From Halostella litorea (GTDB lineage: Archaea > Halobacteriota > Halobacteria > Halobacteriales > Natronoarchaeaceae): a DNA stretch of 64,000 nt. Location: contig NZ_SJER01000004.1 in the NCBI RefSeq assembly GCF_004785955.1, positions 310,001 through 374,000 of the forward strand, given 5' to 3'. A program made the translations under genes and the position numbers. The notes below the pieces were generated by a model that saw only the letters and a list, made by a program, of their open reading frames with translations, did not search any database and was not told the DNA's origin. The first letter of the stretch is position 1. The number at the start of each line of letters is the position of its first letter. Below, piece after piece: positions 35,846 through 45,136 of the stretch.

Positions 35846-35875
35846 GAGTGTCTGCTATGGTATCGCAGGACACTC
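35846..35875. promoter_or_regulatory. Bulged inverted repeat before the aldehyde dehydrogenase
   Basis: GAGTGTC-TGC and GCA-G-GACACTC form 10-base arms with one bulged base around a TATGGTATC centre. It sits 14-43 nt before the ALDH ATG at 35832. It is a plausible site for the regulator encoded just upstream (35901-36497). Confidence 0.5.
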
Positions 35876-35900
35876 TGTGAGAGCAACGGGGATAAGTGTT

Positions 35901-36497
35901 TCACTGGTTTACCGAAATCCGGTCGGTGTCCTCCCGTTCCAGCGCCTCCCGCTCGGCGGTCTCGGCGTACTCCTCGCCGCCCATCTCACGGAGCAGGTCG
36001 TCGAAAACGGCAGCGGCCGTCTCGAACTTGTGGACCGTCGGGAACGCCGTTTTGTCTATCTGCGCGATGAAGTCCCCGTACTCCCTGACGAACTCGTGTC
36101 GCCACGCCTCGCTCTGTTCCGGGGAGGCGAACTGCGCGACGAACTGCCACTCGTGGTAGTCGTCGGCGCTACAGAAGAGCATCACGTGGGGGTCGTCGAG
36201 CAGTCGCTTGTAACACCGTTCCCAGTTCTCGTCGAAGTTCGAATAATGGAAGGACACTTGGAAGAGGTAGTATTCGAAGATGTTCTGGTTCGGGACCGCA
36301 CGCATCGAGAACACGCCCTCGTCACGCATCTCGTTCAAGATCTCGTTGACGCGATTATGAGAGAGTGAGATATCGAACTCCTCCTCTAAGATATCCCGAA
36401 GTTTACTGACGGGCTTGTCGGGATATTTCACTCTCGCCTTGAGAATAGCTGCGTCGCGTGGCGAGAGATCGAAGTTGAAATCGTTCCCATCGTGCAT
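35901..36497 (-). CDS. Winged-helix transcriptional regulator next to aldehyde dehydrogenases
   Basis: A 198-residue Lrp-like regulator. The HTH (about 12-70) is FDLSPRDAAILKARVKYPD and LSHNRVNEILNEMRDEGVF. A dimer/effector domain follows with YYLFQVSFHY, HVMLFCSADDYHEWQFVAQF and a C-terminal helical acidic tail. Start ATG 36497 is 33 nt inside the convergent reading and gives the standard length. It lies between two aldehyde dehydrogenases, one on each strand, so it probably controls both and the amine-oxidase-like gene. Confidence 0.7.
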   Translation of the reverse strand: MHDGNDFNFDLSPRDAAILKARVKYPDKPVSKLRDILEEEFDISLSHNRVNEILNEMRDEGVFSMRAVPNQNIFEYYLFQVSFHYSNFDENWERCYKRLLDDPHVMLFCSADDYHEWQFVAQFASPEQSEAWRHEFVREYGDFIAQIDKTAFPTVHKFETAAAVFDDLLREMGGEEYAETAEREALEREDTDRISVNQ

Positions 36498-36808
36498 TGT
36501 GTTATGTTGTATTCCGGTCCGTTCGCTATCACAATAAGCGTTCTCCACCCATACTGTGTCAGTTTATACCGATATTCCGGGGAAATTCGATAGCCCGTCC
36601 CTCACCGGGTGAAATACTGTGCCGACACCTCCGTGGGGATCTGATTGAACGGCTACTCCCTATCCAACTCCGGTTCCGTAATGATAGAACCCTGTTTAGC
36701 GGGGCATATATGTTATTGTATCATCGTTATTCCTTCTATAGAGTGACGTATAATATAGTTTCAATTAATTATTTACAATGCCATGTCAAAGACTGCCATT
36801 GTCATCCC
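36498..36808. promoter_or_regulatory. AT-rich divergent promoter region before aldehyde dehydrogenase
   Basis: About 310 bases of low G+C. TATA-like TAATTATTTACA at 36764-36776 is 33-45 nt before the ATG at 36809, and a second TATAATATAG near 36748-36757 could serve a longer transcript. No gene is supported inside. Confidence 0.45.
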
Positions 36809-38341
36809 ATGAGTACAGCTAGCGACGATTCCACAGGTACCGACAGCGAGATCAAACAACGGCACCGTGACGCCGCCGCCGACGTCGTCCCGGACAGCCT
36901 GAACCACTACATCGGCGGGGAGTTCGTGAGTGGGAACGGTCACGAAACAATCGAGACGCGGGACCCGACGACCGGCGAAGTGCTCGGTGAAGTACCGGCT
37001 GGCAACGCCGCCGACATCGACGACGCCGTCGAAGCGGCCCAGCGGGCGTTCGACGAGAACTGGAAAGGCGCCTCGCCGGGCGAGCGCCAGCGCGTCCTTT
37101 CGGAGATGGCCGCCACCGTCGAGGAGCATCAGGAGACCCTCGCCACGCTCGAAGTGCTTGACACCGGAAAGACGATCACCGAAGCGATGGGCGACATGGG
37201 GCTGGTCGTCGACCACCTCACGTACTACGCCGCCGCCGCCCGTAACGTCAACGGGGAGACGCGCCAGACGAACGACCTCTTCGACCGCGAGAAGCAGGTG
37301 TTCACCCTCAAGGAGCCCTACGGCGTCGTCGGTGCGATCGTCCCGTGGAATTTCCCGCTGCTCATTTCCATCTGGAAACTCGGTCCGGCACTCGCCGCGG
37401 GGAACTCCGTCGTCCTCAAGCCGTCCGAGGAGACGCCGCTGTCGATCCTGAAGCTGATGGAACTCGTCGACGACATCGTCCCCGATGGCGTCATCAACGT
37501 CGTCACGGGCTACGGCGAGGACGCCGGTGAACCCCTCTCGAAACACGAGGGAGTGCCAAAGATCTCCTTTACCGGGTCGACGGAAGTCGGCAAGGAGATC
37601 ATCCGGAACTCGGCGGAGGATATCAAGAAGACGACGCTCGAACTCGGGGGCAAGAGCCCGGTCATCGTGTATCCGGACGCCGACCTCGAAGAGGCGGTCG
37701 AGGCGGCGATGATGGCTATCTTCTTCAACAAAGGGGAGTGCTGTGCCGCCGGCTCCCGCCTGTTCCTCCACGAGGAGATCAAAGAGGAGTTCCTCGAAGC
37801 GTTCACCAACGCTGCAGCGGGGATGACTGTCGGCGACCCCTTGCTCGAAGAGACGGACATGGGGCCGAAAGTCTCCGACGAGCAGGTCGAGCGGACACAC
37901 GGCTTTGTCGAGGCCGCTCGCGAGAGCGGCGCGACGATCCGGACGGGCGGTGGGGTGCCGGACAACGATTCACTGGCCGGCGGTGCGTTCTACGAACCGA
38001 CCATCATCGACGATATCGACCACGACCATCGATCGGTTCAGGAGGAGATCTTCGGGCCCGTCATGGAGACGTTCTCGTGGAGCGACGAGGACGAGGCTGT
38101 CAGGTTGGCGAACGATGTCGACTACGGGCTCGCCGCCGGCGTCATCGCCGGCGACGTGACCAAGGCGCTCCGGACCGCTCGACGGCTTGAGGCCGGCGTC
38201 GTTTGGGTAAACCACTACAACGACGTGTCGGCAGGCCAGCCCTTCGGCGGGTACAAGCAGTCCGGAACCGGGCGGGAGAACGCCATGGAAGCCATCGAGG
38301 AGTTCACCCAGACCAAAGCTATCAACGTCAACCTCGGCTGA
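36809..38341 (+). CDS. NAD(P)-dependent aldehyde dehydrogenase
   Basis: A 510-residue aldehyde dehydrogenase similar to, but clearly distinct from, the one at 34312. Motifs are GVVGAIVPWNFPLLISIWKLG, FTGSTEVGKEI, catalytic Glu in LELGGKSPVIV, catalytic Cys in GECCAAGSRLFLH, and EIFGPVMETFSW. The start MSTASDDSTGTDSEIKQRH at 36809 matches the neighbour's N-terminal pattern (KRRHADLA). The pair flanks one regulator, implying isoenzymes of one pathway. It ends 42 nt before a kinase on the other strand. Confidence 0.88.
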   Translation: MSTASDDSTGTDSEIKQRHRDAAADVVPDSLNHYIGGEFVSGNGHETIETRDPTTGEVLGEVPAGNAADIDDAVEAAQRAFDENWKGASPGERQRVLSEMAATVEEHQETLATLEVLDTGKTITEAMGDMGLVVDHLTYYAAAARNVNGETRQTNDLFDREKQVFTLKEPYGVVGAIVPWNFPLLISIWKLGPALAAGNSVVLKPSEETPLSILKLMELVDDIVPDGVINVVTGYGEDAGEPLSKHEGVPKISFTGSTEVGKEIIRNSAEDIKKTTLELGGKSPVIVYPDADLEEAVEAAMMAIFFNKGECCAAGSRLFLHEEIKEEFLEAFTNAAAGMTVGDPLLEETDMGPKVSDEQVERTHGFVEAARESGATIRTGGGVPDNDSLAGGAFYEPTIIDDIDHDHRSVQEEIFGPVMETFSWSDEDEAVRLANDVDYGLAAGVIAGDVTKALRTARRLEAGVVWVNHYNDVSAGQPFGGYKQSGTGRENAMEAIEEFTQTKAINVNLG

Positions 38342-38383
38342 AAGTAGGGGTTCTTCAGAAATCCTGTAGAACCTCTCGGGGGA

Positions 38384-41300
38384 TTACTCGGTCACGAACT
38401 CGACACCGGAGATCTCGAATCGCGCCCCGCCCTCTGTACCGGTGGTCACTCGCACCCCCCAGTCGTGTGCCTCAGCGACCTGCTTTACGATCGCCAGTCC
38501 GAACCCGGTCCCATCCTCGGCCGTCGAGTAGCCCGTCTCGAATACCTCCTGGCGCGCGTCCTCGGCGATGCCAGGCCCGTTGTCTTCGATGTAGAACCCG
38601 TCATCCAGCTCTCCGACCGTGACCACGACATCGTCGCCGCCGTGTTCGACCGCGTTTCGCATGAGGTTCTCCAGGAGTTGCTGGAGCCGAGTTCCGTCGG
38701 CCCGAATTCGCCGGTCGAGGTCGGTTCGCAGGGACGTCTCGGCGGTCGCTACGTTCTGCCAGCAGTTCTGGACGAGCGTCCCGAGATCGACTGACTCGAC
38801 GTCGCCCGTCCCCACGCCTTCCCGTGCCAGCGTGAGGAGATCAGTGATCAGCGTGTCCATGCGTCCGTGCGCCTGAGCAACAGCGTCCAGGTGGTCACTG
38901 TCGCACTCCTCCCGGGCCAGTTCTACGTGCCCCTCCGCGACGTTCAACGGGTTCCTGAGGTCGTGGGACACGATACTCGCGAACTCCTCCAAGCGCTCGT
39001 TTTGTCGCCTGAGCGTTCGCGCTTGGTCACGTTGGGCGGTGATATCGGAGATCGCGGTAACGACCTGTTCGTTCCCCGCCGTATCAGCTGTGAGCGGGGC
39101 CGCATTGACCGACAGCCATCGTTCCGTCCCGTCGGGCCACACGATCCCGTGTTCGTAGTCGAGAACCGTCTCACCGGTCCGTTCCACCCGCGCGAACGGG
39201 AGTTCGTCGTTCGGGATCGGCTCGCCGTCCTCGTCAACGATCTGCCACGCCAGATCGTCATACGTTCGCTCCGTGATCTCAGCTTCAGTGAGCCCGAGTA
39301 CTTCCTCCCCGCGCTGATTCGCCTGCATGATTTCGCCATCGGAGTTGAGGATCGTAACGCCGACTGGAAGCGTCTCGAACAGCGTCGAGAGGAGCGTGTT
39401 CGCCGCTTCGAGTTCCTGTTCGCGGAACCGGAGCTGCTCGGTCCGTTCGGTCTGCTCGAACGCCGCGGCGATGGCATCCGCCAGGATCTCACTGAAGGCG
39501 ATATCCTGCCGATCGAACGCCTCAGGGGTCTCCGACCCGGCCATGAGGATGCCGTAGTCGCCAAGCGGGACGATAAGCTCGCTACGAACCGGCGTTTCCG
39601 GGTTGTAGATGTCGGGGTCGTCGCGGACGTCGTCGAGCGCAAGCGTCTCCCCTCGGTCGTAGACACGCCCGGCGATGCTGTCCCCTCTCCTGAATGTCGG
39701 AATGTCGCCGACGAGATCGCGGGCGTAGTCCGTTGCCGCGATGGGGACGAGCGCGTCCGCCTCGCCGTCAAAGACGTGGATCGTACTCGCGTCCAATCCC
39801 AGGATCGTGGCTGCGGCTTCGACCCCGATCTCGCCGATCTCCTCACGCGTGTCGGCGGTCATCAGGGAGTGCGTGGTCTCGTTGAGGGCTGTGAGACTCG
39901 TCTCGCGTTGCTTGCGTTCGGTGATGTCACGGTCGGAGATGAGCAGCGACACGACCTCACCCGCATCGTCTGTGACTGGCCTGATCACTCCCTCGATGGT
40001 GTAGGGTTCGCCACTCGGGCGTACGAGGTCGGCTTCGAACTCGACGTACTCGCCGCGTGCGGCGCGGTCGATCCAGTCCCGGACGTCGTCCTGGAGCGAT
40101 TCGGAGTGTGCGAACCAGGGGGTTTTCCAGAACGGCATGCCGGTGACCTCGTCGGGCGTTGCATCGACGTACGCCATGGCTGTCCGGTTGATGTTGAGGA
40201 CGTTGCCGTCGGTGTCGATCAGTCCGACGAGGATGTTCGGGTCGTTGAACACGGCCTGATAGCGGCGCTCCTTCCGGCGGAGTTCCTGCTCCCGCTGTTT
40301 CCGCTCCGTGATGTCCCGGTTGTTCGTGATGATGCTCCCGATCGGCGGGTTTTCGAGGTGGTTCGTCCCACGGATCTCGAGCCAGCGCCACTCGCCGTCG
40401 GCCGTTCGGAACCGGGTTTCCTCGGTTATCGTCCCCCCGGGATTCCCAATGAGTTCGGTAAACGACTCGTAGGTATCATTCAGATCGTCGGGGTGGATGT
40501 AATCGAAGCCGTTTTCGCCGAGTAGCTCCCCGGGTTCGTATCCCAGAATCCGCGTGAGTGACGGGCTCTGGTATTTCACAGTCCCGTCCTCACCGAGGAC
40601 TGTGATGATATCCGTCGATCCTTCGAGGTAGGCCTCGTATCGCTCCAACTCGCGTTCCCGTTCTATGCGCTCGGTCACATCGGTGCCGACTCCGAGAACC
40701 GCCCGTCTGTCGGTTCCGTGGAGTTCGTAGGGGAGAACCCGTGGCTCGATGACGTGGGGCTCCCCACGGGAATCCGGGATTTCAACCTCGTCGTACCGCG
40801 TCCGCTCCTCGGACGCGAGTACGTCGTGTATCCTCGCCTGAAACCGGTCGGCAATATCCCCATCGAGCAGGTCGGCGACGTGTGCTCCCTCGATCTCCTG
40901 GACCATCATATCGTGAAAGTCGGCGAGGGCCTCGTTCGCGAGCAGGTACCGGCCGTCTTCGTCAACGACGTACAGGAACTGCGGGAGCGCGTCAATGATC
41001 TCCCTGAGTTGCTCCTCGCTCCGCTCGATCATCTGCTGGGAGTGATAGTGTTCGATAGCGTTCCCGACGCGATTGGCCAGCACCGAGTACTGGTCCGTTC
41101 CGCCTTCCTTCTGGAGGTAGTCGGTCACCCCGGCGGAGATCGCGTCACTGGCGACTTCCTCCGACCCCTTGCCGGTAAAGAGGATGAAGGGGAGATCCGG
41201 ATGGTCTTCGCGGACGGCTTGGAGGAACTCGATGCCGTTCCGCCCGGGCATGTCGTAGTCCGAGATGATGCAGTCGTAGTCCGTCTCGGCAAGGAGTTCC

Positions 41301-41458
41301 AATCCCTCGGTGGCGTTGCTGGCCGTTTCGACGGAGAGCGTGTCCCGTTCGCGTTCGAGGAACGTCGCGGTCAAGTCCGCGAGTCCGGGCTCGTCGTCGA
41401 CGTGCAGGACCCTTTTCGTCTCCGTCGCGGTGTCTGCGAGCGGTGAGAGGACGCTCAT
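38384..41458 (-). CDS. Large hybrid histidine kinase (REC-PAS-PAS-PAS-GAF-PAS-kinase)
   Basis: A 1024-residue soluble kinase. The receiver (about 15-130) has VDDEPG, D67 in CIISDYDMPG and the TGKG lysine. PAS domains lie at about 155-280, 280-400 and 405-530; a GAF domain spans about 535-680 (LGLDASTIHVFDG, LIVPLGDYGILM); a fourth PAS at 695-810; HisKA has SIVSHDLRNPLNVAEG; HATPase has NLMRNAVEHGG, DNGPGIA and GTGFGLAI. Its ATG at 41458 overlaps the stop of the 59-residue gene (ATGA), so the two are translationally coupled. Signal unknown. Confidence 0.85.
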   Translation of the reverse strand: MSVLSPLADTATETKRVLHVDDEPGLADLTATFLERERDTLSVETASNATEGLELLAETDYDCIISDYDMPGRNGIEFLQAVREDHPDLPFILFTGKGSEEVASDAISAGVTDYLQKEGGTDQYSVLANRVGNAIEHYHSQQMIERSEEQLREIIDALPQFLYVVDEDGRYLLANEALADFHDMMVQEIEGAHVADLLDGDIADRFQARIHDVLASEERTRYDEVEIPDSRGEPHVIEPRVLPYELHGTDRRAVLGVGTDVTERIERERELERYEAYLEGSTDIITVLGEDGTVKYQSPSLTRILGYEPGELLGENGFDYIHPDDLNDTYESFTELIGNPGGTITEETRFRTADGEWRWLEIRGTNHLENPPIGSIITNNRDITERKQREQELRRKERRYQAVFNDPNILVGLIDTDGNVLNINRTAMAYVDATPDEVTGMPFWKTPWFAHSESLQDDVRDWIDRAARGEYVEFEADLVRPSGEPYTIEGVIRPVTDDAGEVVSLLISDRDITERKQRETSLTALNETTHSLMTADTREEIGEIGVEAAATILGLDASTIHVFDGEADALVPIAATDYARDLVGDIPTFRRGDSIAGRVYDRGETLALDDVRDDPDIYNPETPVRSELIVPLGDYGILMAGSETPEAFDRQDIAFSEILADAIAAAFEQTERTEQLRFREQELEAANTLLSTLFETLPVGVTILNSDGEIMQANQRGEEVLGLTEAEITERTYDDLAWQIVDEDGEPIPNDELPFARVERTGETVLDYEHGIVWPDGTERWLSVNAAPLTADTAGNEQVVTAISDITAQRDQARTLRRQNERLEEFASIVSHDLRNPLNVAEGHVELAREECDSDHLDAVAQAHGRMDTLITDLLTLAREGVGTGDVESVDLGTLVQNCWQNVATAETSLRTDLDRRIRADGTRLQQLLENLMRNAVEHGGDDVVVTVGELDDGFYIEDNGPGIAEDARQEVFETGYSTAEDGTGFGLAIVKQVAEAHDWGVRVTTGTEGGARFEISGVEFVTE

Positions 41459-41634
41459 CGGGCGTCCCCTTTGGCTGGCGTGATGCCAAGCCGGCCGTTG
41501 TCGGTCGTCACACGTACAGCGTCGTCTGTCGGGAACGGGAACTGCGAATCGGTGCCGAGCCGTGCGGGGATCGTCGCGCACAGCGTGGGAGCGTCGCCGC
41601 GTTCGAACATGCGGCTTGGGTGCGTGGTTACCAT
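41455..41634 (-). CDS. 59-residue protein coupled to the large kinase
   Basis: From ATG 41634 the frame encodes MVTTHPSRMFERGDA through DAVRVTTDNGRLGITPAKGDAR and stops in the ATGA overlap with the kinase start. It is short, with a Leu/Ile-rich end. The overlap and stop position make translational coupling plausible. I do not recognise the family. Longer upstream readings run through noncoding DNA. Confidence 0.5.
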   Translation of the reverse strand: MVTTHPSRMFERGDAPTLCATIPARLGTDSQFPFPTDDAVRVTTDNGRLGITPAKGDAR

Positions 41635-42010
41635 GGGTGTGAAGCTTTGGACACGGATGTGAACGCGGTTAGGAACTGCTGGTGTCTGAGAGAAACGGGC
41701 CCCGCGCATCCACAGCGTGTTCGAGTAGTACCGTATATAGCACCCCACGTGACATAGCTCTGTTGGGATAGAGGTTGTCACAATCTCACGGTTTTCGGAC
41801 GATATCTGATCGCCGTACACGTGCCCGCTATTCGGCAAACGCCTCCGATTCGACGGTACTGTGTTCCATGCAACTAATGTAACTAGCTGATGATTGGTTG
41901 CCGGCTTGAATGCCGAACTGATCCACACCTTGGCCGCTCGGTGGATTGTCGGTCCCAGTGTCGGATTCTGGGGACCTATTCCCCTCTCAACACGGTGTCC
42001 CGGCGAGCCC
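41635..42010. other. Intergenic region, no gene seen
   Basis: About 375 bases. An AT-rich TATATACGGT on the minus strand near 41730-41740 could be the promoter of the 59-residue gene and kinase. No other element is recognised. Confidence 0.4.
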
Positions 42011-42214
42011 TCAAGGTCCGATTGACTCGATCAGGCTGAGGATGTAGGGGCGAGTTTGTGGAAAGACGAGCAGGCTGTGCGCAAGGACAATCACGCCAGT
42101 AATCCGACTTTCCCCGCCGGTATTGAGCATCCCGACCCCCACGACGACAATCAGGAACCCCACCCCATAGACTACCGCCAGTACGACCCAGTCACGGGTC
42201 GTCGGAGCTAACAT
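42011..42214 (-). CDS. Small two-helix membrane protein
   Basis: A 67-residue protein with two hydrophobic helices, VVLAVVYGVGFLIVVVGVGML and ITGVIVLAHSLLVF, separated by NTGGESR. An ATG at 42214 follows an in-frame GTG at 42220. It stands alone upstream of the regulator-free gap; function unknown. Confidence 0.5.
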   Translation of the reverse strand: MLAPTTRDWVVLAVVYGVGFLIVVVGVGMLNTGGESRITGVIVLAHSLLVFPQTRPYILSLIESIGP

Positions 42215-42360
42215 TCCCACGCCGGCCGCGCTACAACGTTCTGCGTGGTAAGAATGGTCCGATTACCGGCGTCGAACGCCCGGGACCTGTAGAATCACAG
42301 TCTATCCGAGTTTATTCGCGCAGCACTGTTTCGGACAGTATCGCTGGTCGGTGGACCCCC

Positions 42361-44022
42361 CTATTCGTCAACTGAACCGGAAGACAGCCCATTGACCGTG
42401 TTCGCATAGTCCTGAAGCACTGCCCACGTGAATTGGTCGTCCGGATACACACTGACGCTCGCGTTCCATTGCTCCGGGTCATCGACCGGATCAGTCGCGA
42501 AATCAAACGGGATCATGAACGTCCAGTTGAGCGCCCCGTTCACGTCGTGGGCCAGGAACTCGTCGAATATCTCGCGGTACTTGTCGGCCCGCTTCTCGTC
42601 TTGGGCTTTCCAGTCGTCGTCCCGACGATCGACCCGGAACTCCCCGTCGTCGTTACTCGGCGCGACCTCACCCGCATACAGCGGCTTTTCGAGGGTTTCG
42701 TGCGCATCGCTGGCGTGGTTCTCGACCCACGTTTTCCATCGCGGGACACCGTCCTCGTCTTCGGCCAGCAGCCCGTTTTTGTTGAGATACATGTGGAACG
42801 TGGCCGCGTCGATCGCATCGGGCTGGTGATTCTCGATGAAGTCCATCCCCTGATCCGATTTCCCCGGCAGGCTCTTGTCCCTCGATTCCTCGTAGTAGCC
42901 GATCTCCCCGGTCGAGAGAAGGTGATTCCCGTCGATGGATTTGATGAACGGTGCCATCTCCTCGATCCAGTCCTGCATGATCGACGTCGCTCCGTCGTTG
43001 TCCAGGAGGTCGGGTTCGTTCACGAGTTCCCACATCATGATCCCGGGGTCGTTGCGATATTCACGGCCGGTGAAGACGTTCACCCGCGTCAGCACCGCCT
43101 CGACGTACTCCTTGTAGAGCGCCCGGCAGTTGGGGTCGGTGTAGAAGTCGTCGTGACTCGACGCCGATGCGGTGTAGTGAACGAAATCGGTGATGCCGGT
43201 GTGGCTGTCGGTGTTGCTCAGGAGCGGCAGAACCAATCGAACGCCGGTTTCGTTTGCCTTGTAGATGGCGTAGTCCAACTTCCGCATCACGGTTTCGTTG
43301 AGCGGCGGCAACGACTCGACGGCGTCCGAACCGTCATCAGCGGGTTCGGGAAGTACTTTGTTGTTATTCCCTTTACAGGCGCCGACGAAGCACTTGCCGG
43401 CGTACACCCACGTCCGAAGTGCCGTTAGCCCGAGGTCGGACGCCTCGGCAAACACCCTGTCGACGTACCACTGGGGCGCTCGTCGGACCATGTCGTTGTT
43501 CCCGCCGCTGAAATAGAACGGTTCCCCGTCCCGGACGAAGTTCCGGCCCTCAGTCTGAATGAAGTGGTCGAGTTTTGGAACCTCGCCTCCGACTTCCAGA
43601 TCACCACGAACCGCTTGGCCGTTCTCGCCCGCCTGGATGGTGAACGGATGGGTGCCGGCCACGAGACCGCCATCGATCGTAAAGGAGAGTGTCGCTGTCT
43701 CGCCCGGGTCGAGGTCGACCGGCTTCGAGTGTTCGGTTTCACCGAGGGCCAGCGAGACAGTGCTTGACCCGGCGCTCTCACCCGAATTCGTTACTGGCGT
43801 GCGGATCTCGAACGTCTCACCGGGAGCAATATCGGCGGGGTAGGTAGGCTGTCCGAACACGAATTCAGCGTCCGCGGGGGCTGTCGTTGTCGTCGACGTA
43901 CTTCTCGTCGTATCAGTCTGGGTCGTCGTGTCCTCGTCCGTTTCCGTGTCGGGATTGGACTCACATCCCGCTAAAAGACTCGTAGAGAGAGTTGCAACCG
44001 CGAGGAACCGACGTCGCTTCAT
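42361..44022 (-). CDS. Exported GH5-type mannan endo-beta-1,4-mannosidase
   Basis: A 553-residue secreted lipoprotein that probably cleaves mannan. A Tat-type lipobox signal KRRRFLAVATLSTSLLAGC and Thr-rich linker lead to a CARDB-like adhesion module (about 55-140), then a GH5 (beta/alpha)8 catalytic domain with FYFSGGNNDM, LRTWVYAGKCFVG, the acid/base Glu in IMMWELVNEPD, YNPN-like metal-free core, and the nucleophile Glu in LYAGEVAPSND. Start ATG 44022 has a TATA-like ATTATTTGTA 23-33 nt upstream. The substrate is inferred from the GH5 motifs. Confidence 0.82.
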   Translation of the reverse strand: MKRRRFLAVATLSTSLLAGCESNPDTETDEDTTTQTDTTRSTSTTTTAPADAEFVFGQPTYPADIAPGETFEIRTPVTNSGESAGSSTVSLALGETEHSKPVDLDPGETATLSFTIDGGLVAGTHPFTIQAGENGQAVRGDLEVGGEVPKLDHFIQTEGRNFVRDGEPFYFSGGNNDMVRRAPQWYVDRVFAEASDLGLTALRTWVYAGKCFVGACKGNNNKVLPEPADDGSDAVESLPPLNETVMRKLDYAIYKANETGVRLVLPLLSNTDSHTGITDFVHYTASASSHDDFYTDPNCRALYKEYVEAVLTRVNVFTGREYRNDPGIMMWELVNEPDLLDNDGATSIMQDWIEEMAPFIKSIDGNHLLSTGEIGYYEESRDKSLPGKSDQGMDFIENHQPDAIDAATFHMYLNKNGLLAEDEDGVPRWKTWVENHASDAHETLEKPLYAGEVAPSNDDGEFRVDRRDDDWKAQDEKRADKYREIFDEFLAHDVNGALNWTFMIPFDFATDPVDDPEQWNASVSVYPDDQFTWAVLQDYANTVNGLSSGSVDE

Positions 44023-44362
44023 AGCGTATCTATCAAATCGAGGGTACAAATAATCTCGGTCAGTCGGGAGATCGGTCGGATCTTATATCGGCGTCAGAAC
44101 CAGCCTGTCAGGTATATTCGGTGGGAATCACGTAACAGAAAGGCGGGGGACATCCGACCCGAGGCCAGTGAGGTCTGGTCACATCACCTTTCGGACAGAC
44201 TGTGCCAGTTAGACGTATGGATCGAACATCTCCACCACGACCCACTATTAGCAATCGAGGGGGTTGCAAATCTGCTTGGGAGAATTCCCACTGTCGGCTT
44301 TTGATCTGCAACTAGTCGGCTACCGAATGGCAACGATGCAGAACCAGCTGTGACGTACGTTC
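44023..44362. other. Intergenic region, no gene seen
   Basis: About 340 bases between the glycosidase promoter and the DUF998 gene. No recognisable element beyond the glycosidase TATA box. Confidence 0.45.
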
Positions 44363-45061
44363 ATGAGTATTGCAGTTGGACTGGAATATCGTCAGATGAA
44401 TTCCTTGGATAGCGGTCCGTCGGCACCGGCCCGAAATAGAAACGCAACGATCGCGGGGGTTTGCATGGTGCTGGCTGGGTTCATCGCGTTTATGGGAATC
44501 ACCACCGCCGAAGTGCTCTACCCCGAGTATTCGACGAGACAGGACATCAGTGACTTGGGATCGACGATACCACCGAATCCGATCATCCACGAGCCGTCAG
44601 CGACGATATTCAACACGACGATGCTGGTAACAGGGGGACTCCTGCTGATTGGGGCGTTCTTCAGTTACCGGTTCGTGGATGGGCGTAGCTTCCCCGTGGC
44701 ACTCACTCTGTTCGGATTTGGGGCGTTCGGCGTCGGGGTTTTCCCGGGCAATATCACTCCCTGGCATGGGTTGTTTGCCTTGCTTACCTTCTTCACCGGC
44801 GGCATTACTGTCGTGCTCTCCTCGCAAGTCGTGACCGGACCGTTCTCCGTTCTCTGTTGGCTCTTCGGCGGTATCTCCCTGCTCACGCTGACCAGTGTCT
44901 TCGTCTACGGGCTGGTTATCGGTGCCCCGCATCCACTCGCATTTCTCGGCTCCGGTGGCATCGAGCGCTGGGTGGCGTATCCGCTCATCATCTGGGTACT
45001 CGCTTTCGGTGGCTATCTGTTGGCAAGCCCGATCGCAACTGGCGAACTTTCTACGGAGTGA
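44363..45061 (+). CDS. DUF998 integral membrane protein
   Basis: A 232-residue membrane protein with six hydrophobic segments and the DUF998 features GITTAEVLYPEYSTRQDISDLGS near helix 1 and FPGNITPWHGLFALLTFFTGG near helix 4. The start is ATG 44363, or ATG 44396. No partner gene is evident. Function of the family is unknown. Confidence 0.8.
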   Translation: MSIAVGLEYRQMNSLDSGPSAPARNRNATIAGVCMVLAGFIAFMGITTAEVLYPEYSTRQDISDLGSTIPPNPIIHEPSATIFNTTMLVTGGLLLIGAFFSYRFVDGRSFPVALTLFGFGAFGVGVFPGNITPWHGLFALLTFFTGGITVVLSSQVVTGPFSVLCWLFGGISLLTLTSVFVYGLVIGAPHPLAFLGSGGIERWVAYPLIIWVLAFGGYLLASPIATGELSTE

Positions 45062-45136
45062 ACTCGTGTTTCCCTGGTAAATAGTCCTCAAAGAGTAACG
45101 CTTTGTATCGTGCGACGGATTCAGGCGAACTACCGA

